This document shows, one piece after another, positions 15,766 through 24,905 of a stretch of 64,000 nt of DNA (its first letter is position 1; every line of letters starts with the position of its first letter). The stretch is from Treponema_I sp045599005 (GTDB taxonomy: Bacteria > Spirochaetota > Spirochaetia > Treponematales > Treponemataceae). Position numbers and translations under genes: made by a program. The stretch covers positions 124,001 to 188,000 of the forward strand of contig JAZRVF010000001.1 of NCBI GenBank assembly GCA_045599005.1, given 5' to 3'. The notes below the pieces were generated by a model. That model had not been told where the DNA came from. It saw only the letters and a list, made by a program, of their open reading frames with translations, and made no database searches.

Positions 15766-16524
15766 ATGAAACAGGGCGGTTTAATCTGCATTTGTCTCGT
15801 GCTCGTAAGTTTGCTTTGTGTGCCTGTTTTTGCGCAGCCCAACACAAAAAGTGTCGAGACTATTCTCATTGACAATTTCGATGACCCTGATGCAAAGGAC
15901 TGGGTATGGGATGTATCCGCCAGTCGGTCAATTCACGTCGAAAAAGACAGCAATGGTGATGTAATTGCTGCCAGATCATATCCGCAGTTCGGTTATGCAG
16001 AAGGAATCCCGAATTCTCTCCGCGCTTACCGCACAGCTGCTGACGGAACACCTTTTGTACTTGGTGCACAGGTTTCCTACGACCGCAAGGGTGACAACTG
16101 GTTTGAAGTTTATCCGGCAGACAGAGATACTGGTGCTGTATACGAAATCCCCCTTATGGGTCAGGTTTCCCAGATTGACTTCTGGGCATGGGGTGCAAAC
16201 TATCTGTACTACCTGGAAGTGATTATCCGCGATGCTTACGGAACAGTTCATGTTCTGCCCGCAACAACGATGAATTTTGAGGGATGGAGAAACATTATCG
16301 TTCAGATTCCTACATATATCCGCCAGCAGTCAAAGCTGCGTTCCGGTCCGGAAAATCTGACATTCATCGGATTCAGAGTACGAGCAGATGCAAATGAATA
16401 TGCAGATGACTTTGCAATTTATTTTGACCAGCTGCGCTATACAACTTACACAATGAACTTTATCTACGATGGTTATGAGCTCCGCAAACCCAATTTTGCT
16501 GCTCAGGAGGAGTCCGGTAAATGA
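15766..16524 (+). CDS. flagellar filament outer layer protein, FlaA family (first paralogue)
   Basis: A 252-residue secreted protein with a signal peptide at residues 1-24 (cleavage after VFAQ-like residues). The mature part opens ILIDNFDDPDAKDWVWDVSA and contains SQIDFWAWGANYLYYLEVIIRD and GWRNIIVQIP, typical of spirochaetal FlaA. FlaA coats the FlaB core of periplasmic flagella. A clear AAAGGAG precedes the ATG. The 3' end overlaps the next FlaA-like gene by 4 bases (ATGA). Treponemes usually carry more than one FlaA; which numbered paralogue this is I cannot decide. Confidence 0.88.
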   Translation: MKQGGLICICLVLVSLLCVPVFAQPNTKSVETILIDNFDDPDAKDWVWDVSASRSIHVEKDSNGDVIAARSYPQFGYAEGIPNSLRAYRTAADGTPFVLGAQVSYDRKGDNWFEVYPADRDTGAVYEIPLMGQVSQIDFWAWGANYLYYLEVIIRDAYGTVHVLPATTMNFEGWRNIIVQIPTYIRQQSKLRSGPENLTFIGFRVRADANEYADDFAIYFDQLRYTTYTMNFIYDGYELRKPNFAAQEESGK

Positions 16525-17258
16525 AAAAATTAGCTGCTGTTATCGCAATTCTGTGCCTTGCTGCCTCAGTTTTTGCCCAGTATTCACTGACTGATCCCAA
16601 TCCGGCAGAAAGCGCTGATTCTGCACGCCAGGCTCTGCGCGAAATCTCTTTGGATCTGTTTGAACGTGAAGGTTCCTGGAACTGCCGCATCTCTTCTGAT
16701 GACGGTGTTATCACAGGACGCCTTTTTGACGGTGGACCTTATTCCAATCTGGATGCAGATGAGCGTGCTGACATGGTTGCTCTTCCTGCTGAGGTATCCG
16801 GTGCGACAAATACAAAAGTATACGGTGTTAAAGTTGAGTTCTTCCACCGCGGAATCAATTCATTCTTTATCACAGCTGCACGCCCGATCCCGATTGAAGG
16901 TGTCACAAAAACTGTTTCCGTATGGGTTGCAGGCCGCAACCAGGCTCATTCTCTGACACTTCTGGTTCAGGACTACTTCGGAAACAATTTTGAGGTTTAC
17001 ATGGGTTCCCTGGCTTTCTCCGGCTGGAGAAAACTTACAGTTGCCATTCCTCCTTCATCAGATGGAAAACGCGGAATCGTTCAGCAGAGCGCATACTGGG
17101 GAGAACGTCCCGGACTCCGCATTGTCGGTTTCCGCGTAGACTGCGATCCTGAGACCGCTTATGGTCAGTACTATCTGTATATGGATGATCTCCGTGCCAT
17201 TACAGACCTGTATGACATGGAAAACCGCGATGCTGACAACCCCAGTGACAACTGGTAA
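16521..17258 (+). CDS. flagellar filament outer layer protein, FlaA family (second paralogue)
   Basis: A 245-residue protein with a signal peptide at 1-20 (ending VFAQ). The mature part keeps the FlaA plan: KTVSVWVAGRNQAHSLTLLV, FGNNFEVYMGSL, then FSGWRKLTVAIP and a late LRIVGFRVDCDPETAYGQYY. Its start lies inside the end of the first paralogue, ensuring coupled translation and probably a set ratio of the two sheath proteins in the periplasm. A strong terminator follows 22 bases after the stop. Confidence 0.88.
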   Translation: MKKLAAVIAILCLAASVFAQYSLTDPNPAESADSARQALREISLDLFEREGSWNCRISSDDGVITGRLFDGGPYSNLDADERADMVALPAEVSGATNTKVYGVKVEFFHRGINSFFITAARPIPIEGVTKTVSVWVAGRNQAHSLTLLVQDYFGNNFEVYMGSLAFSGWRKLTVAIPPSSDGKRGIVQQSAYWGERPGLRIVGFRVDCDPETAYGQYYLYMDDLRAITDLYDMENRDADNPSDNW

Positions 17259-17280
17259 ATTCCTTTAGTTTGTATATACA

Positions 17281-17320
17281 AGCCCTGAGCCTGTGAGAAA
17301 CCGGTTCAGGGCTTTTTTTT
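17281..17320 (+). terminator. intrinsic terminator of the flaA pair
   Basis: AGCCCTGAGCC pairs with GGTTCAGGGCT across an 11-base loop and is followed by eight T residues. Confidence 0.9.
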
Positions 17321-17372
17321 ATCCTGTCACCGACGGTAAACAATTGTTTCTTATGGAAATACCGGAAGGAAT

Positions 17373-18083
17373 TCAGTCCGTTGCCTGTCTGTGGGTATTA
17401 TTTTTGTATTCAATCAGTTTTCCGTTTTTCCCGCATTTTTCTATTGCACCCATGTGAAAGAGAACCCAGAGAATCATGTTCGCTTCTTTGCCGCAGCCCA
17501 TTTCCTTCAGGTTCCGGGATGAAAAAACTTCGGGAAGTTCCTGGGGCAGTAAAGCGAAATAATCTTCCGCAGAGGTAAAAACTTTTCTGTCTGTTATGGC
17601 CAGCAGTTCTTTGTCAGATTTGTACCAGTTCTTGCGGAATCTTCTGCTTCTGTTCTTGAGCTGGACAGGTTCCTCTGTACGGATTCTGTGTTCCTCCTGT
17701 GTTATCTGAATCACTTCCAGTGTAAAACCCGGCTTTAATAAAAGATCCGTCAGTCCTGTGATCTGTGAGAAGAGAGAGAGCCAGTTCAGCTTTTTGGGAC
17801 TTTTCCGTCTTGAGATTTTTTCTCCTTTTTCATCCGTTAGGTGGATGTAATTGCATGTCACCATGGGATAAACAATCCGTACATTGTGAGTTCTCAGAAA
17901 AACTCCGCACTTTTCTTTTAATTTTCCCAAGCTGCCCGTCTGGATTTCAATTATTGAATCATCCTCTGCAAGAATGTCGCAGATGAAACCGTCAAGTTTC
18001 ACTTCCTGCTTTCCGTTGAATTCCAGTGAATACATGTTTTTGAGTGTGTGATGCAGTTTTGATTCATTGTAAGTGTTGATCAT
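17373..18083 (-). CDS. conserved hypothetical protein, possible PD-(D/E)xK-like fold
   Basis: A 236-residue basic protein. The early stretch FICDILAEDDSIIEIQTGSLGKL resembles the metal-binding hairpin of PD-(D/E)xK nucleases (D36, E46), but with Gln48 where Lys is normal, so catalysis is doubtful. The middle is Lys/Arg-rich (KISRRKSPKKLNW, LKNRSRRFRKNW), suggesting nucleic-acid contact. The C-terminus looks like a winged-helix segment (NMILWVLFHMGAIEKCGKNG). It stands alone between the flaA pair and mraZ, facing the other way. I do not recognise a named family. Confidence 0.6.
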   Translation of the reverse strand: MINTYNESKLHHTLKNMYSLEFNGKQEVKLDGFICDILAEDDSIIEIQTGSLGKLKEKCGVFLRTHNVRIVYPMVTCNYIHLTDEKGEKISRRKSPKKLNWLSLFSQITGLTDLLLKPGFTLEVIQITQEEHRIRTEEPVQLKNRSRRFRKNWYKSDKELLAITDRKVFTSAEDYFALLPQELPEVFSSRNLKEMGCGKEANMILWVLFHMGAIEKCGKNGKLIEYKNNTHRQATD

Positions 18084-18189
18084 CTTCCGGCTCTTTTCTT
18101 AATTTAGCAGACTTTTTCATCACTATACAAGCGTCGTTAAGTAAATGTGGATTTTTTTTAGTTTTTTGAAAAGTGGGGCCTGTGGTACG

Positions 18190-18217
18190 TTGACATGAAC
18201 TGAAAATGGATTAAAAT
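18190..18217 (+). promoter_or_regulatory. mra/fts cluster promoter
   Basis: TTGACA at 18190-18195 and TAAAAT at 18212-18217, with a 16-base spacer, form a strong sigma-70-type promoter 45 bases before the mraZ start. Confidence 0.75.
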
Positions 18218-18260
18218 GGTTAACAAGTGGGAAATAGTGGAGATTAGTGGTAATAAGTGG
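18206..18260 (+). promoter_or_regulatory. MraZ box array, six repeats at 10-base spacing
   Basis: ATGG at 18206 and 18216, then AGTGG at 18226, 18236, 18246 and 18256, each starting exactly 10 bases after the last. They begin at the -10 box and run up to the mraZ start codon. Known MraZ operators are GTG/TGGG-type direct repeats about one helical turn apart, so this array should let MraZ repress its own operon. A further AGTGG lies at 18172. Confidence 0.8.
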
Positions 18261-18261
18261 T

Positions 18262-18705
18262 ATGGAATTGTTGACCGGTGAATACCGCAACACGCTGGAC
18301 GAGAAAGGACGAATCCTTTTCCCGGCAAGACTGCGGCAGGAGATTACAGGAAATGTTCTCATCATCACCCAGGCATTGGATCACTGCTTGTGGCTCTATA
18401 CTCCAGAAGAATGGAAAAATCTGTCATCAAAACTGATGGAATCTGCTTCGCCTTTTGACCCGAAAGCCCGTCTTGTTGTGCGCCGTCTTGTCGCGCCGGC
18501 ACAGGAAGTGGAATTTGACAAAGCAGGTCGTCTTTCAATCCCTCAAAGTTTGCGTCAATATGCCGGACTGACTAAGGATTGCGTTGTTCTTGGAATCAAT
18601 AAGTACATAGAACTTTGGGATTCTGAGAAATACCGTGAATATCTTGCTGAGAGTGAGGATTCCTTCCTTGAGGCAACAGAAGGTCTCCGGGATATCTGCT
18701 TTTAA
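18262..18705 (+). CDS. mraZ: transcriptional regulator MraZ
   Basis: A 147-residue MraZ with its two characteristic halves, each holding the D-x-x-G-R signature: LDEKGRILFPARLR near 13-26 and FDKAGRLSIPQSLR near 90-103. MraZ forms a ring that binds direct repeats and represses the division and cell-wall operon it heads. I place the start at the ATG at 18262, where the family normally begins (MxxxGEYRxTLD); a GTG 15 bases earlier is inside the operator array. The last operator repeat ends 2 bases before this ATG, so bound MraZ would also cover the ribosome site, which is otherwise poor. Confidence 0.93.
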   Translation: MELLTGEYRNTLDEKGRILFPARLRQEITGNVLIITQALDHCLWLYTPEEWKNLSSKLMESASPFDPKARLVVRRLVAPAQEVEFDKAGRLSIPQSLRQYAGLTKDCVVLGINKYIELWDSEKYREYLAESEDSFLEATEGLRDICF

Positions 18706-18720
18706 AATACGGAGTGAACT

Positions 18721-19677
18721 GTGGAAATTGTCCATACGCCGGTGCTTCTGGCTGAAACCTTGGAATATCTGTCTCCAGTGGGTGAACCTTTTGAGCACGA
18801 TGCATTCATGGTTGATTCAACCCTGGGTGAGGGCGGTCATTCCAACGCATTTTTAAGTAAGTTTGAAAATTTGCGTATAATCGGTTTGGATGCGGACCGG
18901 AATATTCAGGCTCGGGCTCGTGAACGTCTAAGTGTTTACGGTGACCGGATGATGTTCCATCTGGGCTGGTTCAACGATTTTTATGCAAATTATCCTGAAA
19001 GTTTGCCGCGCCCGAATCTGATTTTATTCGATCTGGGCATATCGGTCTTTCATTTTGAAAGAAGCGGTCGCGGTTTTTCTTTCAGATATGATGAACCTTT
19101 GGACATGAGGCTCAGCCCTGATGCCGGAGATTCAGTTGAAGTTCTGGTAAATACGATGCGCGAGGAAAAACTTGCGGATCTTATCTATCAGTACGGAGAA
19201 GAGCGCTACAGCAGGCGCATTGCGAAGGCGATCGTGGAGGCAAGAAAAAACTGCAGGATTGTCTCTTCAAAGGTGCTTGCTGAGATAATTTATGCCGCAG
19301 TTCCTGCTCAGTACCGCCACGGCAATATACATCCAGCCACAAAGACTTTTCAGGCTTTGCGGATTGCCGTGAACGGGGAATTGAACAGACTGCCGGTTGC
19401 GCTTAACGACGCTTTTAAAGATCTTGCAGTCGGTGGAAAACTGGGAGTGATCACTTTTCATTCCCTGGAGGACCGAATTGTCAAGAATATGTTCCGTGAC
19501 TGGGGAAAACAGTGTACCTGTCCGCCGGAACAGCCGATATGTACTTGTGGCGGCAGACCGCACGGAACTTTGCTTACAAGAAAACCTGTAGGTCCTACAG
19601 AAAGCGAAGTGTCCGAGAATTCGCCGTCCCGCAGCGCGAAACTGCGGGTAATTCGAAAGGAAAGGGAGTTGGAATAG
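18721..19677 (+). CDS. rsmH: 16S rRNA (cytosine-1402-N4)-methyltransferase RsmH
   Basis: A 318-residue SAM methyltransferase modifying C1402 in the ribosomal decoding centre. It shows HTPVLLAETLEYL at the start, the SAM-binding VDSTLGEGGHS, NLILFDLGIS, GFSFRYDEPLDMRL, the HPATKTFQALRIAVN block and GVITFHSLEDRIVK. It starts with GTG behind a GGAGTG ribosome site, 15 bases after mraZ. Late cysteines (CTCPPEQPICTCGG) match the family's CxCP region. Translation runs directly into ftsL. Confidence 0.95.
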   Translation: MEIVHTPVLLAETLEYLSPVGEPFEHDAFMVDSTLGEGGHSNAFLSKFENLRIIGLDADRNIQARARERLSVYGDRMMFHLGWFNDFYANYPESLPRPNLILFDLGISVFHFERSGRGFSFRYDEPLDMRLSPDAGDSVEVLVNTMREEKLADLIYQYGEERYSRRIAKAIVEARKNCRIVSSKVLAEIIYAAVPAQYRHGNIHPATKTFQALRIAVNGELNRLPVALNDAFKDLAVGGKLGVITFHSLEDRIVKNMFRDWGKQCTCPPEQPICTCGGRPHGTLLTRKPVGPTESEVSENSPSRSAKLRVIRKERELE

Positions 19678-19974
19678 ATGAGTGCAAAATTGTCCGGTTT
19701 TCTGAGAACTGTTCTTGTTGTCATACTGATTCTCTGCATTCCGCTTTCATTTGTTCTTGCCGGAATCCAGATCCACAGCTATGCGAATCTGAATCGGGAA
19801 GTGAAGGCTTTGAACGAAAAACAGTACAAGCTTATTGACGAGAACAGACGCCTTGTGAGTGAGATAAGTGTTCTTACAGGCTCTGAACGCATAGAAAAAA
19901 TCGCTCAGGAGGAATATGGGATGCGCCCGGCAGAAAGTTCAGAAATTCTCCGCGTGAATATCGTAGGAAACTGA
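19678..19974 (+). CDS. ftsL: cell division protein FtsL-like
   Basis: A 98-residue bitopic protein. It has a short cytoplasmic start, one membrane helix (about residues 10-32) and a periplasmic coiled coil (NREVKALNEKQYKLIDENRRLVSEISVL). It ends with SERIEKIAQEEYGMRPAE, typical of FtsL/DivIC proteins. Its place between rsmH and the mur/fts genes supports FtsL. It would join FtsQ and FtsB in the divisome. FtsL is poorly conserved, so the call relies on architecture and position. It starts immediately after the rsmH stop codon. Confidence 0.8.
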   Translation: MSAKLSGFLRTVLVVILILCIPLSFVLAGIQIHSYANLNREVKALNEKQYKLIDENRRLVSEISVLTGSERIEKIAQEEYGMRPAESSEILRVNIVGN

Positions 19975-20045
19975 GCTGGAAAAATTAATGCCTTGTGAAT
20001 CTTTGTTCATATAGGACTGACATAGAAATCTGATAATGAGAAAAC

Positions 20046-21491
20046 ATGGTGGTGGGTGTGAATTCTCTTTTGACATTGGATGAGCTGTGTTCTGCAACTG
20101 ATGGAAGATTGTGGAATCCGGCTGTCGGCAGTACAAATTTCTCTTTTACAGACGTTGCGACTGACAGCCGTAATGTGTCTGAACATACTCTTTTTGTGCC
20201 CCTGATCGGAGAAAATCAGGACGGGCACGCTTACATTCAGCAGGCTTTTGAAAGAGGTGCTTCCGCTGTGCTTGCGGCAGAAGTGTCTTCGGAAAAATTC
20301 GGACAGGTTTATGACAGTCTGTCTGAGAAAGGGCTTGTTGTGATTCTCGTAAAAAATACTCTTACAGCTCTGCAGAAGGCAGCCGCCCGCTATGTGGAGA
20401 AATTTCCGGAACTGATTAGAATCGGCATCACAGGAAGCAACGGCAAGACAACCACCAAAGAACTTGCAAAGAATGTTGTGGGTGCCAGATACAATGTCAT
20501 CGCAACTGAAGGTAACTTTAACTCAGAGACAGGACTGCCTCTGTCTGTGTTCAGGATTCGGCCGGAACACCAGGCTGGTATCTTTGAGATGGGAATGAAC
20601 CGGGTTGACGAGATCGGTGAGCTGGCGGCAGTTCTTAAACCCCGTTATGCAATCATCACTAATGTGGGCACAGCGCATATCGGGATTCTGGGAAGCAGGG
20701 AAGCGATTGCCACAGAAAAGAAGAAGATTTTCTCGTTTTTTGACAGTTCTTCTGTGGGCTTTGTTCCAGAGGATGATTCTTTTGCTGAGTTCCTGAGAAA
20801 TGTTCCGGCAGGCACTGTGAAAACATTCGGTACCGCTTCAATGGATGAGATCTCAGAGGTGAAGGATCTTGGCTTTGCCGGAACTGAATTCTCTTTGAAA
20901 AATCAGAAAATCACTCTTGCCCTGAACGGCTCATACAATTTTAAGAACTGTCTTGGTGTTGTTGCGCTGGCGGAAGAGCTGGGGCTTACTGCGGAAGAGA
21001 TTAAGGCAGGTGTTGAGAAAACCGTTCCTCTTTTCGGAAGAAGCGCTGTGAAACACGGAAAATTCACTGTGGTTGAGGACTGTTACAATGCCAACGGTGA
21101 TTCAATGGAAGCGGCAGTCACTTATTACGGTTCCATGAAGGTTCCCGGAAAAAAAGTGCTGGTCCTCGGTGACATGTTTGAACTTGGTGAGCATTCTGAC
21201 TCGGTTCATGAGAGAATGGCCCGCTGCGCAAAGGATTCCGGTGCGGACACGGTTGTGTTTGTCGGTGAAGCCATGACAAAGGCCTGCGCTGCTGTTGGGA
21301 AGGGTGATGCTTTTTCTGCTGCGGGCGTGAATGTCCTGTGCTGTCCTTCTGCTGATGACGCTGCTGTGTCCTCTCTGTCTGACAGTCTGTGTGCACTGCT
21401 TGAAGACGGTGATCTGGTTCTGGTCAAAGGTTCCCGTGGAATGAGGCTGGAACGCATCACTGACAGGTTGGAGAAGGAGGCCGGAGTTTGA
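20046..21491 (+). CDS. murF: UDP-N-acetylmuramoyl-tripeptide--D-Ala-D-Ala ligase MurF
   Basis: A 481-residue cytoplasmic ATP-dependent ligase adding D-Ala-D-Ala to the muropeptide. It has the Mur-ligase ATP loop ITGSNGKTTTKE (near 128-139), ATEGNFNSETGLPLSVFRI, the EMGMNRVDEIGEL segment, NVGTAHIGILGSREAIATEKKKI, and VVEDCYNANGDSMEAAV. The Asn-Ala-Asn-like DCYNAN block favours MurF over MurE/D. mraY, murE, murD and ftsI are not between it and its neighbours. It ends in the start of ftsW (TTGA overlap). The ribosome site is weak. Confidence 0.93.
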   Translation: MVVGVNSLLTLDELCSATDGRLWNPAVGSTNFSFTDVATDSRNVSEHTLFVPLIGENQDGHAYIQQAFERGASAVLAAEVSSEKFGQVYDSLSEKGLVVILVKNTLTALQKAAARYVEKFPELIRIGITGSNGKTTTKELAKNVVGARYNVIATEGNFNSETGLPLSVFRIRPEHQAGIFEMGMNRVDEIGELAAVLKPRYAIITNVGTAHIGILGSREAIATEKKKIFSFFDSSSVGFVPEDDSFAEFLRNVPAGTVKTFGTASMDEISEVKDLGFAGTEFSLKNQKITLALNGSYNFKNCLGVVALAEELGLTAEEIKAGVEKTVPLFGRSAVKHGKFTVVEDCYNANGDSMEAAVTYYGSMKVPGKKVLVLGDMFELGEHSDSVHERMARCAKDSGADTVVFVGEAMTKACAAVGKGDAFSAAGVNVLCCPSADDAAVSSLSDSLCALLEDGDLVLVKGSRGMRLERITDRLEKEAGV

Positions 21492-22735
21492 GCGATAATC
21501 AGTCCGAAAACAGTTTTTACTCTGTTCCTTCATATATAACCCAGTCCCTTCCGGCTCAGAATCAGCCTGCAAGAATCGAGACATCCTCCAGATTCTATTC
21601 AGTAAGGCCTGAGCGTCCCCTTAACAGAAAGAAAATGGATCTGGGGCTTATTGTCTCCGTTGTCCTTCTTCTTGGCCTCGGTCTTATCACACTTTATGCA
21701 AGTTCACAGAGTTATGCGCTCCGTTTTAAAGATGATGCCCTTTATTTCGTAAAAAGGCAGCTTCTGTTTCTGGTCTGCGGAGCGGCTCTGATGGTTGTGA
21801 CCGTGTGTCTTGACATGAACTTTATCCGCCGTATTCTTCCTGTGCTTGTTATAGGAACTTTTGTCCTCTGTCTTCTGACCTTTTTTCCGGGCATCGGACA
21901 GGAACGTAACGGTGCAAGACGCTGGATAAATGTTCCCGGCGGAGGAAGCCTGCAGCCTTCTGAATTTGCAAAACTTGCACTGATTCTTTTCTGTGCAAAT
22001 CTGTTTGACAAAAAAGCGGACCGGCTTGATAACCCGGCAGTCAGTATCTATCCTGCCGCACTCGGTCTCTTTCTTTTTGTTGTGGTTGTCTATCTTCAGG
22101 ACGATTTTTCCACTTCCATGTTCCTTCTGCTGATAGGACTCTGCATGTTTTTCATTGCCGGTGTGAAAATGCGCTGGTTTTTTGCTTTTGTTGTCTTCGC
22201 GGTTCCGATTGCGATTCTGTTCATTTTTACATCGGAATTCCGCGTGGAAAGACTGATTGCATTTCTTGTTCCAGATTACGATGTGAACGGAATGAACTTC
22301 CAGGTGAACAATGCAAAACGTGCGATTACTGCCGGTAGAATGTGGGGAAACGGATTCGGAACGGGCCTTACATATGTGAGCCGCATTCCGGAAGTCCAGG
22401 CGGACTTTATATTTGCAGGATTTGCAGAGGCGATGGGTTTTGTGGGCGTTATCGGTTATTTCATTGTCCTGGGATATTTCTATGTGCGCACGCTGCTGAT
22501 CGCTTCACGATGTGCAGACAGATTCAGAAGTCTTATCGCTTTTGGCTGTGGCACACTGATTTTTTTCCAGTCCCTTATGAACTGTGCGGTTTCAAGCGGT
22601 GCAATGCCTGCAACAGGAATTCCACTGCCTTTTTTCTCTGCGGGAGGAACATCGATTATTGTGATGATGCTTGCCTGCGGTCTGATAATAAATGTTTCAC
22701 AATACAAAACAGTGTCGGAGAATGAAAATGAGTGA
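21488..22735 (+). CDS. ftsW: septal peptidoglycan polymerase FtsW (SEDS family)
   Basis: A 415-residue SEDS protein with about ten membrane segments after a polar N-terminal tail of some 50 residues. It shows GARRWINVPGGGSLQPSEFAKLALI, a DDFSTSMFLLLIG segment, the extracellular NNAKRAITAGRMWGNGFGTG, and MPATGIPLPFFSAGGTSII. Together with a class B PBP it polymerises septal glycan. It begins with TTG: a full AAGGAGG lies 7 bases upstream and the codon overlaps the murF stop. In the cell it works at the division ring with the next genes. Confidence 0.93.
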   Translation: MSDNQSENSFYSVPSYITQSLPAQNQPARIETSSRFYSVRPERPLNRKKMDLGLIVSVVLLLGLGLITLYASSQSYALRFKDDALYFVKRQLLFLVCGAALMVVTVCLDMNFIRRILPVLVIGTFVLCLLTFFPGIGQERNGARRWINVPGGGSLQPSEFAKLALILFCANLFDKKADRLDNPAVSIYPAALGLFLFVVVVYLQDDFSTSMFLLLIGLCMFFIAGVKMRWFFAFVVFAVPIAILFIFTSEFRVERLIAFLVPDYDVNGMNFQVNNAKRAITAGRMWGNGFGTGLTYVSRIPEVQADFIFAGFAEAMGFVGVIGYFIVLGYFYVRTLLIASRCADRFRSLIAFGCGTLIFFQSLMNCAVSSGAMPATGIPLPFFSAGGTSIIVMMLACGLIINVSQYKTVSENENE

Positions 22736-23549
22736 CGACTTTCTTTATACCGGATATGAGCAGTATTATGCTGAGGAAAAATCAAGAACAGCAAAAAAAG
22801 CCAGAATTCTTAAGATCCTTATGGGGATTCTTATCTCCGTCCTTGTGATTGAGGGATTGCTTTATACAGTTGTATTCCCCTGTCTCAAACCGGTGGAGTA
22901 TTCTTTTGTGGGCCTGAAGAATCTGTCTGCAGATTCTCTTCTGCGTTATGCCAATGCCTGGAACCAGACTTCATGGATAAAATTTGATACAGCCTCATTC
23001 TCTGCCCGTCTTGCAGGAAACAGCGCGATTGAATCAATCAGTGTAGAGAAAAAATTCCCCAACATCATTCTGGTGAATGTGGAGGAGCGTGAGGCTGTTG
23101 CATTCAGTCTTGTAAATTTCGCAGGACACACTCAGCCTGTGCAGATTGACCGGAGAGGAAATGTGTTTTCTGTGGAGAATTTTTCCGCTGACAGTTCCGT
23201 GCCGCTGATCACAGGACTTGATATAGAACGTATCAATGATGGTTATAAATTTTCCGCTGATATTCATGAACTTCTTGATCAGATCCGATACCTGAGAAAA
23301 AAGCAGCCGGTGCTTCTGGAAGCTCTTTCCGAAATTCATGTGGTTCCCACGGAATTCGGCAGTTATGAACTTGTTTTGTATCCAATTCATTCTCATATCC
23401 CCGTGCTTTCTGACCGAAACTTAAATGAGGAATCATTGAGTAAAGCAATGGTTATGATTAATGCGTTCATCGAGAATAATGACAATGTTACGGGACTTGA
23501 CGTGCGTTATGGTTCCATATCTTATGAACGCGGAGGTGGAATGCTATGA
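22728..23549 (+). CDS. ftsQ: cell division protein FtsQ/DivIB
   Basis: A 273-residue bitopic protein: a short cytoplasmic tail, one membrane helix (about residues 25-48), then a periplasmic POTRA domain (VEYSFVGLKNLSADSLLRYA) and the FtsQ beta domain (SVEKKFPNIILVNVEEREAVAFSLV; VQIDRRGNVFS). It bridges FtsL/FtsB to the rest of the divisome. The ATG at 22728 is preferred because GGAG lies 7 bases before it; an alternative ATG sits two codons upstream. It overlaps ftsW by 8 bases and ftsA by 4. Confidence 0.88.
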   Translation: MSDDFLYTGYEQYYAEEKSRTAKKARILKILMGILISVLVIEGLLYTVVFPCLKPVEYSFVGLKNLSADSLLRYANAWNQTSWIKFDTASFSARLAGNSAIESISVEKKFPNIILVNVEEREAVAFSLVNFAGHTQPVQIDRRGNVFSVENFSADSSVPLITGLDIERINDGYKFSADIHELLDQIRYLRKKQPVLLEALSEIHVVPTEFGSYELVLYPIHSHIPVLSDRNLNEESLSKAMVMINAFIENNDNVTGLDVRYGSISYERGGGML

Positions 23550-24811
23550 GTGATTTAATCGTTGGTCTTGATATCGGGACTTCGAATGTCCGTTGTGTAA
23601 TCGGAGAAGTGACCGTAAATCCTCAGACACTGGAAAAAGAGCTCCAGATCACCGGAGTTGGTGTGGCACCTTCCACAGGCCTTAGAAACGGAACGATTGT
23701 AAACATTGAGTCCACAAGTCAGGCAATCAAAAAAGCTGTTGAAGATGCAGAGCTGATGAGTGGAAACCAGGTTTATACAGTTTATACACAGATCAACGGA
23801 TGTCAGGTTGTTACGCAGGATTCCCAGGGAGCTGTTGCTGTTGTCCAGAAAGACCCGAACAGCAACATGCGGGAAATCTCAGAGGAAGACAAAGTCCGGG
23901 TTCTTGAGTCAGCAACAGCTGTACCGCTGCCTGTGGACCGGGTTCTGATCTCCCACGTGGTTCAGAATTATGTGGTGAACGAGACCACTGTTGTAAAGGA
24001 TCCTATAAATATGATCGGTGTGCGTCTGGAAGCAAATGTCCATCTTATCACCGCTTCTTCAACACCGCTGCAGAACATTTACAGATGTATCCAGCGGGCA
24101 GGATTTGACACTGCCGAGATTCAGCTGAATACGCTTGTGGCTTCGCAGGCGGTCACAATCAAAGAGGAAAGGGAAGTCGGCTCGATTGTGATTGACATGG
24201 GAGCCGGTTCCACAGACGCGATCGTCTTCTTTGATGATGCGCCGATCTTCACTGCATCTGTGAATTACGGTGGAAATATTGTCACCCAGGATATCGCACT
24301 TGTCTTCGGAATCAGTATTGAGAACGCTGAAAAAATAAAATGCAAATCAGGATGCGCATGGGAGCCTCTGCTCGAGAACTTCGAGACGGTTTACATTCCT
24401 GGTGTCGGTGGAAATCCCACGACTGAGAGAAGCAGGAATGATGTCTGCCGTATCATTCAGCCCCGTGTGGTGGAAATCTTTACCATGCTGAGCCAGAAGA
24501 TCTGTGATGGTCTTGGTATGAAAAAGATCAGAGGAAATATTATCCTGGTAGGCGGCGGAGCCAATCTGTCCGGTGTTACGGAATGTGCGGAGATGGTTTT
24601 CGGTGCACCGGTGGTTCGTCCCGGTTATCCAAAAAATTTCGGTGGACTGGATGATAAGTACAAAAAGCCGGAGTTTGCAACTGCCGTCGGTCTTGTTGTA
24701 AGTAATTTGGACAAACATAACAGGAACAGTTCTTTGCCTGAGGCTGTTGAGGAAGAACGTGGAAAAGGATTTTTTTCAATGATTTCCGGCTGGTTTAAAG
24801 AACTTTTTTAA
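23546..24811 (+). CDS. ftsA: cell division protein FtsA
   Basis: A 421-residue actin-like ATPase. VGLDIGTSNVRCVIGEV is the phosphate 1 motif. A 1C-type domain follows, then VIDMGAGSTDAIVFFDD (phosphate 2) and GNIILVGGGANLSGV (adenosine motif). The last residues (FFSMISGWFKELF) form the amphipathic helix that ties FtsA, and through it FtsZ, to the membrane. Translation is coupled to ftsQ by an ATGA overlap. FtsA recruits later division proteins. Confidence 0.95.
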   Translation: MSDLIVGLDIGTSNVRCVIGEVTVNPQTLEKELQITGVGVAPSTGLRNGTIVNIESTSQAIKKAVEDAELMSGNQVYTVYTQINGCQVVTQDSQGAVAVVQKDPNSNMREISEEDKVRVLESATAVPLPVDRVLISHVVQNYVVNETTVVKDPINMIGVRLEANVHLITASSTPLQNIYRCIQRAGFDTAEIQLNTLVASQAVTIKEEREVGSIVIDMGAGSTDAIVFFDDAPIFTASVNYGGNIVTQDIALVFGISIENAEKIKCKSGCAWEPLLENFETVYIPGVGGNPTTERSRNDVCRIIQPRVVEIFTMLSQKICDGLGMKKIRGNIILVGGGANLSGVTECAEMVFGAPVVRPGYPKNFGGLDDKYKKPEFATAVGLVVSNLDKHNRNSSLPEAVEEERGKGFFSMISGWFKELF

Positions 24812-24905
24812 TATTTTTTAGAAAAGAAAGCGATAATAGATATAGAAACTTTTTGAGGTTTTGTCCGCTTTATCGGATTTCATATTATTTTTGGGGGGGA
24901 TTAAC

